Shown: piece after piece, positions 10,790 to 23,530 of the stretch
How positions within the stretch are numbered: position 1 is the first letter of the stretch
How the letters are laid out: every line of letters starts with the position of its first letter
Origin: Mesorhizobium sp.
GTDB taxonomy: Bacteria; Pseudomonadota; Alphaproteobacteria; Rhizobiales; Rhizobiaceae
Direction of reading: 5' to 3'
Length of the DNA: 64,000 nucleotides
Assembly: GCA_027492275.1 (NCBI GenBank)
Contig: JAPUFC010000085.1
Location: 1-64,000, forward strand
Made by a program: the position numbers and the translations under genes
The notes under the pieces: model-generated
Told to the model about the DNA's origin: nothing
Seen by the model: the letters and a program-made list of their open reading frames with translations, nothing else
Database searches by the model: none

Positions 10790-11113
10790 ATGAAAGCAGT
10801 TCTCGCCGCATTGTCGCTGGTTCTCGTCTCCGCAGAGGCGCATGCGATCTCGCGCTACAATTCGCAATCCATGTCCTGCGCCGAGGCGAAGGCGGTGGTG
10901 CGGGAGGAGGGGGCGGCGATCCTGCGCTGGCGCTCCGCGCGAAACCCCACCCTGCCGCTCTACGGCCGGTTCGTCCGCGACGACAGCTATTGCAGCGGCC
11001 TGGAGCGCGCCCGGACGTCTTTCGTGCCGACGAAAGACCGATCCGCCTGCGCCGTCTACGAATGCAAGCCCTACTATCCCGAGGACGGAAATTTCCTGCT
11101 GTTCCGCAACTGA
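10790..11113 (+). CDS. Small secreted cysteine-containing protein, function unknown
   Basis: The 107-residue product starts with a clear signal peptide (hydrophobic MKAVLAALSLVLVSAEAHA, probable cleavage after AHA at residue 19). The mature part has four cysteines (SCAEA, YCSGL, ACAVYEC), enough for two disulfides, and is rich in Tyr and Arg. I do not recognise a characterised family. GGGAGG lies upstream of the ATG. It ends four bases before the convergent alkyltransferase gene. Confidence 0.75.
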   Translation: MKAVLAALSLVLVSAEAHAISRYNSQSMSCAEAKAVVREEGAAILRWRSARNPTLPLYGRFVRDDSYCSGLERARTSFVPTKDRSACAVYECKPYYPEDGNFLLFRN

Positions 11114-11117
11114 GCGC

Positions 11118-11675
11118 TCAGAAAGGCAGGGCGATCTGCTCCGCCTTGCGGGCCGGCGCAGAACCTTCCAGCGCCAGCATGCGCGCCTTCGTGACGGCGC
11201 CGCCCGGAGCGGAAAAGCCGCCGATCCTGTTTCCCGCCGCCAGGATGCGGTGGCACGGCACGATCAGCGGGACGGGATTGCGGCCGAGCGCCTGGCCCGT
11301 CTCGCGCGCCAGGCCGGGATGGCCGGCCCGGTTCGCGAGCTGTCCGTAGGTCAGCGTCTCGCCGTAGCCGAGGGCGAACGTCTCGCGGTAGACGGCCAGC
11401 CGGAACGGATCGACATTCGAAAGGTCGGGCACGACATCGGCGAAGCTCACGCGCTCGCCGGCGAAATAGCGTCTGATGCGCGCCACCAGCTCCACCGTCG
11501 CCGGGCTGGCAGGACGGGTTTCCGGGCCAGAGGCGGCGGCAAGCCGCCGCAGGCGGCCAAGGTCGGGCTGGGGAAGCCACAGGCGGCTGACGCCGCTCGC
11601 CGAGGCCGCGATGCCAGCCCAGCCGAACGCCGTCTCGAAGACATGCACCGCCTTGTGGTCGTCCATTGTCGCCAT
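11118..11675 (-). CDS. ogt: Methylated-DNA--[protein]-cysteine S-methyltransferase
   Basis: The 185-residue protein removes alkyl groups from O6-alkylguanine by transfer to its own cysteine. The active-site PCHR is present in VPLIVPCHRIL, followed by GGFSAPGG and the preceding helix-turn-helix with TLTYGQLANRAG. Length and architecture fit Ogt/AdaB single-chain alkyltransferases, with no AdaA methylphosphotriester domain. Two starts are possible, ATG at 11675 and ATG at 11666; the GGAG upstream suits the second better by spacing, but both give the same domains. Confidence 0.9.
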   Translation of the reverse strand: MATMDDHKAVHVFETAFGWAGIAASASGVSRLWLPQPDLGRLRRLAAASGPETRPASPATVELVARIRRYFAGERVSFADVVPDLSNVDPFRLAVYRETFALGYGETLTYGQLANRAGHPGLARETGQALGRNPVPLIVPCHRILAAGNRIGGFSAPGGAVTKARMLALEGSAPARKAEQIALPF

Positions 11676-11830
11676 GGCTCCACGATACCAGCCTCGATTC
11701 TCGGAACAAAACAAAAACACATGCTATCTTCGCGGATTTGCGCGCCCGGGCAGCGCTTCGCGCCGGTTGCAGGGCGCGTGCCGCTGGGTTATGGCTGGCG
11801 CGGGGGACTGCTTCGGAGACGGCGCCAACC

Positions 11831-12538
11831 TTGGCTGGACCATCATCTCATCATCTCTGCGCCGTGTTCGCGCTGCTGGCTCTGGGCGGCTGTGCGACCT
11901 CCGGCATGGGGCCCTCGGCGAGCCTGGACATGACCGCGCCCTCGGCGCCGATGCAGGGTCCGCCTCAGCCCGACATCCAAGTGGCGGCGCTGGAGCTTCC
12001 CGACACCATCGCCGTCGTGCCCACCTCCTATGCCGGGCCCACCCCTTCGGCGGCCATGCACCTCGCCGCGCTGGCTTCCGCCGCCCAGCCGGCGGCGCTG
12101 CGGCCGATGGACGCCGCCCCGCTCGCCTCCGCTCCCGCCGTGGAGCCCGAGGGCGGCCGGACCGTTCTGGACGGGCTGATCGCCAAATACGCCGCGCTCT
12201 ACCAGGTCCCGGAGACGCTGGTGCGCCGCGTGGTGAAGCGCGAGAGCAACTTCCGGCCGCAGGCCTACAACAGCGGCCATTGGGGCCTGATGCAGATCAA
12301 GCACGCCACCGCGCGCGGCATGGGCTATGACGGTCCGGCCAACGGGCTTCTGGATGCCGAGACGAACCTCAAATACGCGGTGAAGTATCTGCGCGGAGCC
12401 TTTCTCGTGGCGCAGGGCGACCACGACCGCGCCGACCGGCTCTACCAGTCCGGCTACTACTACCACGCCAAGCGCATGGGCCTGCTCGACGAGACGGGCC
12501 TCGGCCGCGACCGGGTCGCTAGACGCGCAGGTTCCTGA
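11831..12538 (+). CDS. Lipoprotein lytic transglycosylase (SLT family)
   Basis: The 235-residue protein has an N-terminal lipoprotein signal ending in a lipobox (ALGGC), a variable Ala/Pro-rich linker of about 110 residues, and a C-terminal SLT domain. The domain has LIAKYAALYQVPETLV, the catalytic Glu in KRESNF, GLMQIKHATAR and the NLKYAVKYLRG segment. It should cleave peptidoglycan glycan strands from an outer-membrane-anchored position. No ATG lies near the signal sequence; TTG 11831 is the best fit because it places the hydrophobic stretch correctly. The last 20 bases overlap the end of the convergent MFS gene. Confidence 0.82.
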   Translation: MAGPSSHHLCAVFALLALGGCATSGMGPSASLDMTAPSAPMQGPPQPDIQVAALELPDTIAVVPTSYAGPTPSAAMHLAALASAAQPAALRPMDAAPLASAPAVEPEGGRTVLDGLIAKYAALYQVPETLVRRVVKRESNFRPQAYNSGHWGLMQIKHATARGMGYDGPANGLLDAETNLKYAVKYLRGAFLVAQGDHDRADRLYQSGYYYHAKRMGLLDETGLGRDRVARRAGS

Positions 12539-13763
12539 GCCTGGGCGCGCGCGTCCACAGCACGATCGCGAACAGCACCACGACGCCGGCCATCAGCGCC
12601 ATCGAGGCGCGCGCGCCCGCGAAGGCGGCCAGCGTCGCCGTCGCGGCGGTGCCGAGCGAGACCAGCCCGCGCGCGGTGAACAGGATCGACAGAACCCGGC
12701 CGCGATAGGCGTCGTCCGTCGTCATCTGCAGCACCGTGTTGTTCGAGGAATTGTAGGCGATGTGCATGGCTCCGGCGAGGAACAGCAGCGGAATGGCCAG
12801 CGCGTAGCTTGGCGACATCGAAAACAGCATCAGCGCCAGGCCGAAGCCGCCCATGAACAGGAGCATGGCGGAACCGGTGCGCGCCTCGCGCTGCACCCAG
12901 GCGGCGAAGAGCCCGCCCGCGATCGATCCCGTGGCCGCGACGGACACCATGACGCCGAGGCCGGTGGAGCCGACATGGAAGACGTCATGCGCGAACATGG
13001 CCAGCAGTTGCAGATAGGGCTGGGCGAAGAAGGTTGGCACCAGCGCCACAAGCACCAGCAGCAGCAGGACGGAATCGTTGCGCACATAGCGCACGCCCTG
13101 CGTCATGCTAGCGAGGAAGCTTTCGCGCCGCGCGGCCCGCACCGCTTTCGCCGGCAGGCGGATCATCAGCAGCATCACCAGCACCACGGTGAAGGACAGC
13201 GCGTTTGCCAGGAAGCACGCCGCCGTTCCGAAGGCGCTGATGATCGCCGCCGCCAGCAGCGGCCCGATGACCTTGGAGATGTTGAACACCACCGAGTTGA
13301 GCGCCACGGCGCTCGGCAGGTCGTGGCGCGGCACCAGCTCCGAGATCAGCGAATGGCGCGCGGGCGTGTTGAAGGCGATGACGATGCCGCGCCCGGTGGC
13401 GAGCAGTAGGATGGCCCAGATCGGCGCGTCCCCCATATAGACGAGCACCGCCAGCAGCACCGCGAACAGCATGGCGCAGCTCTGCGTGATCATCAGCAGC
13501 AGCCGGCGGTCCACCATGTCGGCCACCACCCCGCCCACCAGCGCGAAGAACACCAGCGGCAGGCCGCGCGCCATGTTCACCAGGCCGAGATAGACGGGCG
13601 AATCGGTGGTGGAGATGACCAGCCAGTTGAGCGCCACCTGATCGAGCCAGTCGCCCGAATTCGAGATCAGGTTCCCCGCCCAGAGCAGCCGATAGTTGCG
13701 GTGCTTGAACGCGGCGAACGTGCCACTTTGGACGGGCGTGCCTTCCGGCAGCACGTCACCCAT
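12519..13763 (-). CDS. MFS exporter, EntS-like (MFS_3)
   Basis: The 414-residue protein has 12 predicted helices and the EntS/MFS_3 features: a short cytoplasmic N-terminus with FAAFKHRNYRLLWAGNLIS, a GGVVADMVDRR loop 2-3 motif, and DDAYRGRVLSI in the second half. Relatives export siderophores or drugs; the substrate here is unknown. The 3' end overlaps the lytic transglycosylase gene by 20 bases, tail to tail. Confidence 0.87.
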   Translation of the reverse strand: MGDVLPEGTPVQSGTFAAFKHRNYRLLWAGNLISNSGDWLDQVALNWLVISTTDSPVYLGLVNMARGLPLVFFALVGGVVADMVDRRLLLMITQSCAMLFAVLLAVLVYMGDAPIWAILLLATGRGIVIAFNTPARHSLISELVPRHDLPSAVALNSVVFNISKVIGPLLAAAIISAFGTAACFLANALSFTVVLVMLLMIRLPAKAVRAARRESFLASMTQGVRYVRNDSVLLLLVLVALVPTFFAQPYLQLLAMFAHDVFHVGSTGLGVMVSVAATGSIAGGLFAAWVQREARTGSAMLLFMGGFGLALMLFSMSPSYALAIPLLFLAGAMHIAYNSSNNTVLQMTTDDAYRGRVLSILFTARGLVSLGTAATATLAAFAGARASMALMAGVVVLFAIVLWTRAPRLRNLRV

Positions 13764-13904
13764 GGCGGGGTTCTCGAAGGTCTGGCATCAGCGCGGTATA
13801 GACCCCCGATATCCCCCTGAAAAGGGAGATGTCGACGCGCCCGGCCGCTCTCGAATGTCCCCGGGGATTCAGGGACGGACCGGGTCAGGCGCGCGCCCGG
13901 ACCT

Positions 13905-14141
13905 TCATTGGTAGATCGGCTCGTGGGTCTCGGCCAGCCGGCGCACCATCTCGATCTCCTGCCTCAGGTGCTCCCAGCCTCTCGCCGAAAGCGCGGCGAC
14001 GTCGCTGTTTTCCGTTCTGGCCAGCGCGAAAACCGACTCGATGTCCTCCAGCAGATGCGGATCGCGGATGACCAGCAGCGTCAGCAGCGCCTTGAGCAGA
14101 CGGTCGTTGGCGAAGATGCGTGCTCTCAGTTCGTCGTTCAT
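13905..14141 (-). CDS. Conserved small helical protein, function unknown
   Basis: The 78-residue soluble protein is predicted to be all helical and has no membrane segment, signal or cysteine. It is acidic and leucine-rich (LKALLTLLVIRDPHLLEDIESVF). A textbook Shine-Dalgarno AAGGAGGT lies five to six bases before the ATG on the minus strand, so it is a real and probably well-expressed gene. It sits between carB and the MFS exporter, 75 bases upstream of nothing it obviously serves. I do not recognise a family. Confidence 0.7.
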   Translation of the reverse strand: MNDELRARIFANDRLLKALLTLLVIRDPHLLEDIESVFALARTENSDVAALSARGWEHLRQEIEMVRRLAETHEPIYQ

Positions 14142-14216
14142 GAGAACCTCCTTGGGGAGGAACAGCCATCTCCCCGGGATGTTCCGGATCGCCGCGCGCC
14201 GCCTCCGCCGGGCGGC

Positions 14217-17702
<3,486 letters not shown>

Positions 17703-17867
17703 CGGGGCTCTTTCACGTTGCGCCAAGCGCCGGCGCGGGCAAACCCGGTCGGTGCGCGAGGCGGAAATCTGTATGGCTAAGCGCGCCTTATAGGGTAGGG
17801 CGCGGGCAGGGGGAACCCCGAAAATCGCCCTCCCGCGCTGTTGTGGACGACTGCGCGGGCGCGTCCC

Positions 17868-18203
17868 TCAGATGCGCTGCGCGCCGAGCTCCGCCTGCCA
17901 GCGGGCGAGGCAGTCCTTGAGCGCGGCGCTCAGCAGATAGGGCTCGGTCTCCGCGTCGATGACTTCGCGCGTTTCGAACGCGAAGGCGTCCGCGCCATGC
18001 GCGTCCCAGGCACGCTGCAACGCCGCGTTCCGATGCGAGCCGAGCTTCAATTCGGAGCGGATGCGGTTCTCGATCTGGCCGAGATTGGGCGAGGAGCCGA
18101 CCCACAGGCTGCCGTCCCGCCTATCGCGGAAGGAGAAGACGCCCGCCGGCACCTTTTTCTCTTTGTACGCGGCGACGGCGGCTTTGCGGTCGATCGTCTT
18201 CAT
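17868..18203 (-). CDS. Stand-alone GIY-YIG family protein
   Basis: The 111-residue protein matches a short GIY-YIG nuclease family common in rhizobia. The first motif appears as AGVFSF, the second as LWVGSS, followed by the RIRSEL helix with its arginine and a FETREV strand. The Tyr of YIG is replaced by Trp, so catalysis is uncertain. There is no DNA-binding domain. The ATG at 18203 is preferred to the upstream start because GGAG lies nine bases before it. It is on the carB strand but separated by 165 bases. Confidence 0.7.
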   Translation of the reverse strand: MKTIDRKAAVAAYKEKKVPAGVFSFRDRRDGSLWVGSSPNLGQIENRIRSELKLGSHRNAALQRAWDAHGADAFAFETREVIDAETEPYLLSAALKDCLARWQAELGAQRI

Positions 18204-18331
18204 GGCTGCGGCTCCGGCACGAACGGCTCCGGCCCATAGCACGGCGGGCCCGGACAGTCATCCGACGGAACGCCGGGCACCGCCCCGCGTTATGAACGGC
18301 TGCGGCATGCGCCGCGAGGGAGATCATCGCC

Positions 18332-18520
18332 ATGGGCACCGAAAACGCACCGACGAAACAGGGCAAGGAATCCGGACAGGGATTGCGGCAGGCGGCCGCC
18401 GCCGAGGAGCGCAAGGTCGAGGCGGAAAAGGGCAGCGACCTGAAGAAGGGTGAAAAACGCTTCGAGGAGCGCGCCAGGAGCTCGGACGGCAAGAGCGCGG
18501 GCGCCAAGCAGCGCAGCTAA
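18332..18520 (+). CDS. Small hydrophilic Lys/Glu/Ser-rich protein, function unknown
   Basis: The 62-residue protein has almost no hydrophobic residues and is rich in Lys, Glu, Ala and Gly (KGEKRFEERARSSDGKSAG). It is probably disordered. GAGGGAG lies about nine bases before the ATG. Such small hydrophilic proteins in this group are often stress related, but that is only inference; I do not recognise a named family. Confidence 0.6.
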   Translation: MGTENAPTKQGKESGQGLRQAAAAEERKVEAEKGSDLKKGEKRFEERARSSDGKSAGAKQRS

Positions 18521-18575
18521 CCCATGTCCCGAAAGCGGGAACCGCAATCGGGACAGACTGGAACTTGGGTAGCGG

Positions 18576-19490
18576 CTAGGTCCGACCGGCTTCGGACGGA
18601 TCGTTGAGCGCATTCGGATCACGCTGTGGAACGGCCGTCGGCCGGACGTGCGTGGCTACGGCCGCACCGCCCCCGCCGCCGCCGCCCGGCACGAGATGCA
18701 CGACCTTGAAGCCGCGCGCGCGCAGTTCGGCCAGGAAGCCCGGAAGCATCGCCGCCGTGCGCGGGTGGATGTCGTGGAACAGGATGATGCCCGAACCGCG
18801 CGCGCCGAGCAGCTTCAACGTCCGCTGCCGCACCTGATCGGGGCTGGACGGATAATAGTCCTTGGAATCGATGTCGGCGTCCAGCACCACCATGTTGCGC
18901 AGCGCCAGGTGGCGACGCAGCGCGGCGGTGTCCGAGAGGTAGGGGAAACGGAAGAACTTGTCGGCTCTGGAGCGGTAGGGTCCCAATGCCGCCTGCACGC
19001 TTTTGATCCCGTTCTCGATCTGGGCGCGGGCGGCCTCGTCGCCCATGCTCCGCAGGTTGGCGTGGCCCTGCGTATGCGTGCCGATGGAGTGGCCGCGCGC
19101 CGCGACCTCGCGGACCAGCGCGGGATGATAGCGGGCCATGTCGCCCACCATCAGGAACGTCGCCTTCACGCCGTTGGCGCCGAGAATGTCGAGGACCCTC
19201 TTGGTGCGTCCCGGCATCGGTCCGTCGTCGAAAGTGAGCACCACCTCCTTGGGACCCAGCTTGATGTCGGACAGGCGGTTGACGGTGATCGTGCGGCCGG
19301 CGAGCCGCCCGGAGGGCGCGTGCACCGAGATTTTCCCGTCGTCGGCAAGCGAGATCGGGCTTCGCCCTTCAGCCGCGAATCCGAGCTTCGGAACGGTCGC
19401 GTTCTCGGCCGATTCCCGGGGCGCGGTCGCGCATCCCGTTAGCGACAAGGCCAGGATCAACCCTTTGGCCAGAAACGCCAAGCCCCGCAT
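18576..19490 (-). CDS. Polysaccharide deacetylase (NodB domain) lipoprotein
   Basis: The 304-residue protein has a lipoprotein signal (lipobox LTGC near residue 20) and a NodB-type deacetylase domain, CE4 family. All five motifs are visible: TFDDGP, the HTQGH zinc-binding motif, RFPY, DIDSKDY and FHDIH. Zinc should be bound by the second Asp and two His. It probably N- or O-deacetylates an envelope polysaccharide or peptidoglycan. The tail is a Gly-rich stretch followed by a Pro/Asn-rich disordered end. ATG 19490 is chosen because it gives a proper signal peptide; an upstream start would add a charged segment. Confidence 0.88.
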   Translation of the reverse strand: MRGLAFLAKGLILALSLTGCATAPRESAENATVPKLGFAAEGRSPISLADDGKISVHAPSGRLAGRTITVNRLSDIKLGPKEVVLTFDDGPMPGRTKRVLDILGANGVKATFLMVGDMARYHPALVREVAARGHSIGTHTQGHANLRSMGDEAARAQIENGIKSVQAALGPYRSRADKFFRFPYLSDTAALRRHLALRNMVVLDADIDSKDYYPSSPDQVRQRTLKLLGARGSGIILFHDIHPRTAAMLPGFLAELRARGFKVVHLVPGGGGGGGAAVATHVRPTAVPQRDPNALNDPSEAGRT

Positions 19491-19654
19491 GCGACACCCG
19501 TGTGATGATGGAACCCGCCGCATTCATGAACGGTTAAGGTTAACGCTCCGTATATCGGTCGGGTCCGCGGGCGGCGCCGGGGCGAAAATGCTGTCACTCG
19601 GAAGATTGCTGCGGTATTCGTTGGCTGGCGGGCATCGCTGAAAAGGGAAATACC

Positions 19655-20569
19655 ATGCTGTGGAAGGGCCGTCGGCAGAGCGACAACATTCAGGACGCGC
19701 GCGGCGGCGGCGGTGGCGGCGGCATGCCCGGCGGCTTCGGCCGCCGGCCGATCAACATCCCGCTAGGGCGGGGCGGCGGCGGCCTGAGCTTTTCGACCCT
19801 TATCATCCTCGTCGTGCTGTTCTTTGCGTTGCGTGCCTGCGGCATCGACCCGCTCCAGATCCTGGCCGGCGGCGGCTCGGGCGTGCCGGGCGGCGGCGGG
19901 CAGGTGACGGAAGGCGCGCCGCCCGCGAGCTCCGACGAGATGACGCAGTTCGTCGCCACCGTGCTGGCCGAGACGGAGGACGTCTGGAAGGGCGTCTTCC
20001 AGGCCGAGGGCCGCACCTACGAGGAGCCCAAGCTGGTGCTGTTTTCGGGGCAGATCTCGTCCGCCTGCGGCTTCGCCTCGTCGGCGTCCGGCCCGTTCTA
20101 TTGCCCGGGTGACCGCAAGGTCTATCTCGACACGAGCTTCTTCAACCAGATGGCCCGCCAGTTCCAGGCGGCGGGCGATTTCGCGCAGGCCTACGTCATC
20201 GCGCACGAGGTCGGCCACCACGTGCAGAACCTCACCGGCATCCTGCCGAAATTCAACCAGATGCGGCAGAACATGAGCGAGGCGGACGCCAACCAGCTTT
20301 CGATGCGCGTCGAGTTGCAGGCCGACTGCTTCGCCGGCGTCTGGGCGCATTTCACGGCGCAGAAAGGCCTGCTCGAGGAGGGCGACGTGGAGGAGGCGCT
20401 GAACGCCGCGCAGCAGATCGGCGACGACACACTGCAGAAGCGCATGCAGGGCTATGTCGTGCCGGAAAGCTTCAACCACGGCACGTCGGCGCAGCGCCAG
20501 CGCTGGCTGGCGGCGGGCATGAAGAGCGGACGCCTGGCGGACTGCGACACCTTCAACAACCCGATCTGA
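19655..20569 (+). CDS. Membrane-anchored neutral zinc metallopeptidase (YpfJ family)
   Basis: The 304-residue protein has a Gly/Arg-rich cytoplasmic N-terminus, one transmembrane helix near residues 44-60 and a C-terminal YpfJ/KPN_02809-type zinc peptidase domain. HEVGHH supplies the zinc ligands and catalytic Glu, and ELQADCFAGVW is the downstream conserved block. Cysteines in ACGF, YCPG, DCFAG and DCDTF are typical of the family. Substrates are unknown. AAGGGAAA precedes the ATG. The gene is divergent from the deacetylase gene. Confidence 0.9.
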   Translation: MLWKGRRQSDNIQDARGGGGGGGMPGGFGRRPINIPLGRGGGGLSFSTLIILVVLFFALRACGIDPLQILAGGGSGVPGGGGQVTEGAPPASSDEMTQFVATVLAETEDVWKGVFQAEGRTYEEPKLVLFSGQISSACGFASSASGPFYCPGDRKVYLDTSFFNQMARQFQAAGDFAQAYVIAHEVGHHVQNLTGILPKFNQMRQNMSEADANQLSMRVELQADCFAGVWAHFTAQKGLLEEGDVEEALNAAQQIGDDTLQKRMQGYVVPESFNHGTSAQRQRWLAAGMKSGRLADCDTFNNPI

Positions 20570-20669
20570 GGACGCCTGGCGACAGTTCTGCCGGCGACGA
20601 TCCGTCGTCGGCAGGCGTTCTCAAAAAGGAAATCTGACTAAGACGAAGCGGCTGATGCGGAAGCCCGTG

Positions 20670-21479
20670 TCAGGACGGGCGCACGAAGCTCTTGTAGACC
20701 CAGCCCGACTTGCCGTCGAACTCGATCCGGCACCAGTCCTTGCACTCGAAGACCTGCACCCTCGTCTTGGCGGGCACCGTTCCGATGGGCTTGGCGCCCT
20801 TCGCCGGCCGCGCGCGCAGGGTGACCGGGCTCACGATGCTTCCGGCCCTGCCGTCTGCAGTCTGGCCCTTGTCGGACGACGGACCCTTGTCGGGCGACGG
20901 AGCCAGCGCCGCGGTGCGCTCGGCCGAAACGGGCTTTGCATCGACGGTCTCTGGCAATTCGGTCATGCCGGCTTCGCCCATCGGCTCGTCGCCGGCCGCG
21001 TCCGTGGAGCCGGTGGCGGCGAAGGCCATGAGCGGCGGGGCGTCGGCCAGCGGATCGTCGTCGAACGTGTCGGCCATGGCCTGCGAGGGAGCGAAGAAGC
21101 TCGAACTGCGCCTCGGCCGGGCCGGTGACTGGCCTGAAGCCTGATCGGCGGAGGCGACTTGCGGCATGGGAGCTGTATTCGGCCGGACCGACGCGGTGAC
21201 CGGCGCCGCCGACTCGGCGGGACGTTCCGCCACCTTCTGCGCGTCCTCGACCTGGCGGGTGCGCGCCTCGATATGCGCCATCTTGGCGGCGCGGATTTCC
21301 GCCCGGCCGGCGAGATATTCAACGAAAAGCAGGCTCATCACGCCCGCGCCGACGACACATGTGACGGCGGTGCCGATCCGCAGGGCACGCATGGACAAAC
21401 GCAATCTCGGGCGAGGCACGGCCGCGATGAGCGCGGCGACCGGCGCTTGCCAAGCGTTTCCCCCAACACGTTTCAACAA
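20670..21479 (-). CDS. Single-pass membrane protein with C-terminal SH3 domain
   Basis: The 269-residue protein has one membrane segment near residues 34-56 and a long low-complexity Ala/Pro/Ser/Asp region. A C-terminal bacterial SH3 domain follows (roughly 205-269: VTLRARPAKGAKPIGTVPA, then ECKDWCRIEFDGKSGWVYKSFV). The SH3 domain should lie in the periplasm and may bind peptidoglycan. The TTG start has GGAG upstream on the minus strand; ATG 21392 just before the membrane helix is the alternative. Gene function is unknown. Confidence 0.75.
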   Translation of the reverse strand: MLKRVGGNAWQAPVAALIAAVPRPRLRLSMRALRIGTAVTCVVGAGVMSLLFVEYLAGRAEIRAAKMAHIEARTRQVEDAQKVAERPAESAAPVTASVRPNTAPMPQVASADQASGQSPARPRRSSSFFAPSQAMADTFDDDPLADAPPLMAFAATGSTDAAGDEPMGEAGMTELPETVDAKPVSAERTAALAPSPDKGPSSDKGQTADGRAGSIVSPVTLRARPAKGAKPIGTVPAKTRVQVFECKDWCRIEFDGKSGWVYKSFVRPS

Positions 21480-21578
21480 CGGTCTCCGTACAAGCCCCCG
21501 CCTGCAGATCGACCTTATCGATTCGAAATGTGGCAGAGCTTGGTCGGAAAGCCAAGATTTTGTCGACGAAAGGATTGT

Positions 21579-22784
<1,206 letters not shown>

Positions 22785-23018
22785 CGGTCACTCCGGCGTG
22801 ATGGCTGAACGCTTGATAAAGGGTTCGCCGCGCTCCATATGGGGCGCGGAAACGGAGCGGGCAACGCGGCTGGCCGCGAAACCCCATGCGACATGTCGTT
22901 CAGGTCCATGCAGGGCGCGGACAATAGGTCAACGCAGCCGGACGGTCAATCGCGCGGAACCGCTTGTCGGGTAAATATTAAAGTCAACAATCTCAAAGAC
23001 TTAGGCACGTTGCGGCAT

Positions 23019-23046
23019 TTGCCTTGAAAGCCGCGCGGCGCTATTG
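23019..23046 (+). promoter_or_regulatory. Candidate sigma-70 promoter for the yqeY-like gene
   Basis: TTGCCT (23019-23024) and CTATTG (23041-23046) are separated by 16 bases and lie 25 bases before the ATG. The spacing and -10 resemble rhizobial sigma-70 promoters, but no transcript data are available. Confidence 0.4.
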
Positions 23047-23071
23047 TCTCGCAACGCACAAGGAGAAAGCC

Positions 23072-23521
23072 ATGCGCGCGGTGCTCGCCGAGGCCCTCAA
23101 GAACGCCCTGAAGACGCAGGACAAGCGCCGCATCTCGACGCTGCGGCTGATCCATGCCGCCATCCAGGACCGCGACATCGCCAACCGCGGCGCCGCGAAA
23201 GACCCGGTGAGCGACGAGGACATCCTGCAGATCCTGACCAAGATGGTGAAGCAGCGTCAGGAATCGGCCAGGGCGTTCGAGGACGGCGGCCGGCCCGAGC
23301 TCGCCGCGCAGGAGCGCGAGGAGATCGCCGTGATCGCCGAGTTCCTGCCCCGGCAGATGGGCGAGGAGCAGGTCAAGCAAGCCTGCCAGCAGGTCATCGC
23401 CGAGATGGGCGCGGACGGGCTGCGCGACATGGGCCGCTGCATGGCGGCGCTGAAGGAGCGCTATCCCGGCAAGATCGACTTCGGCAAGGCGAGCGGCATC
23501 GTCAAGACGCTGCTCCAGTAG
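23072..23521 (+). CDS. GatB/YqeY domain protein
   Basis: The 149-residue protein is a stand-alone YqeY domain, related to the tail of GatB amidotransferase subunits. Conserved blocks are RRISTLRLIHAAIQDRDI, FLPRQM and MGRCMAALKERYPGKIDFGKAS. The molecular role is not well known; a link to tRNA-dependent amidation is suggested by the domain only. AAGGAG lies seven to eight bases before ATG 23072, so upstream in-frame starts were rejected. In many alphaproteobacteria it lies between carA and dnaG, as here. Confidence 0.92.
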   Translation: MRAVLAEALKNALKTQDKRRISTLRLIHAAIQDRDIANRGAAKDPVSDEDILQILTKMVKQRQESARAFEDGGRPELAAQEREEIAVIAEFLPRQMGEEQVKQACQQVIAEMGADGLRDMGRCMAALKERYPGKIDFGKASGIVKTLLQ

Positions 23522-23530
23522 CCGCCCGCG

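Noticed and set aside
18521-18575. Terminator between the hydrophilic protein and deacetylase genes
   Set aside because: Only short imperfect TCCCG/CGGGA pairs occur, with no T tract.
20570-20669. Bulged hairpin TGCCG...CGGCA as a terminator between convergent genes
   Set aside because: The stem has an uneven bulge and no T tract, so it was not called.
22785-23071. Riboswitch or pyrimidine attenuator upstream of carA
   Set aside because: No T-box, Pyr-box or matching stem-loops with a T tract could be found.
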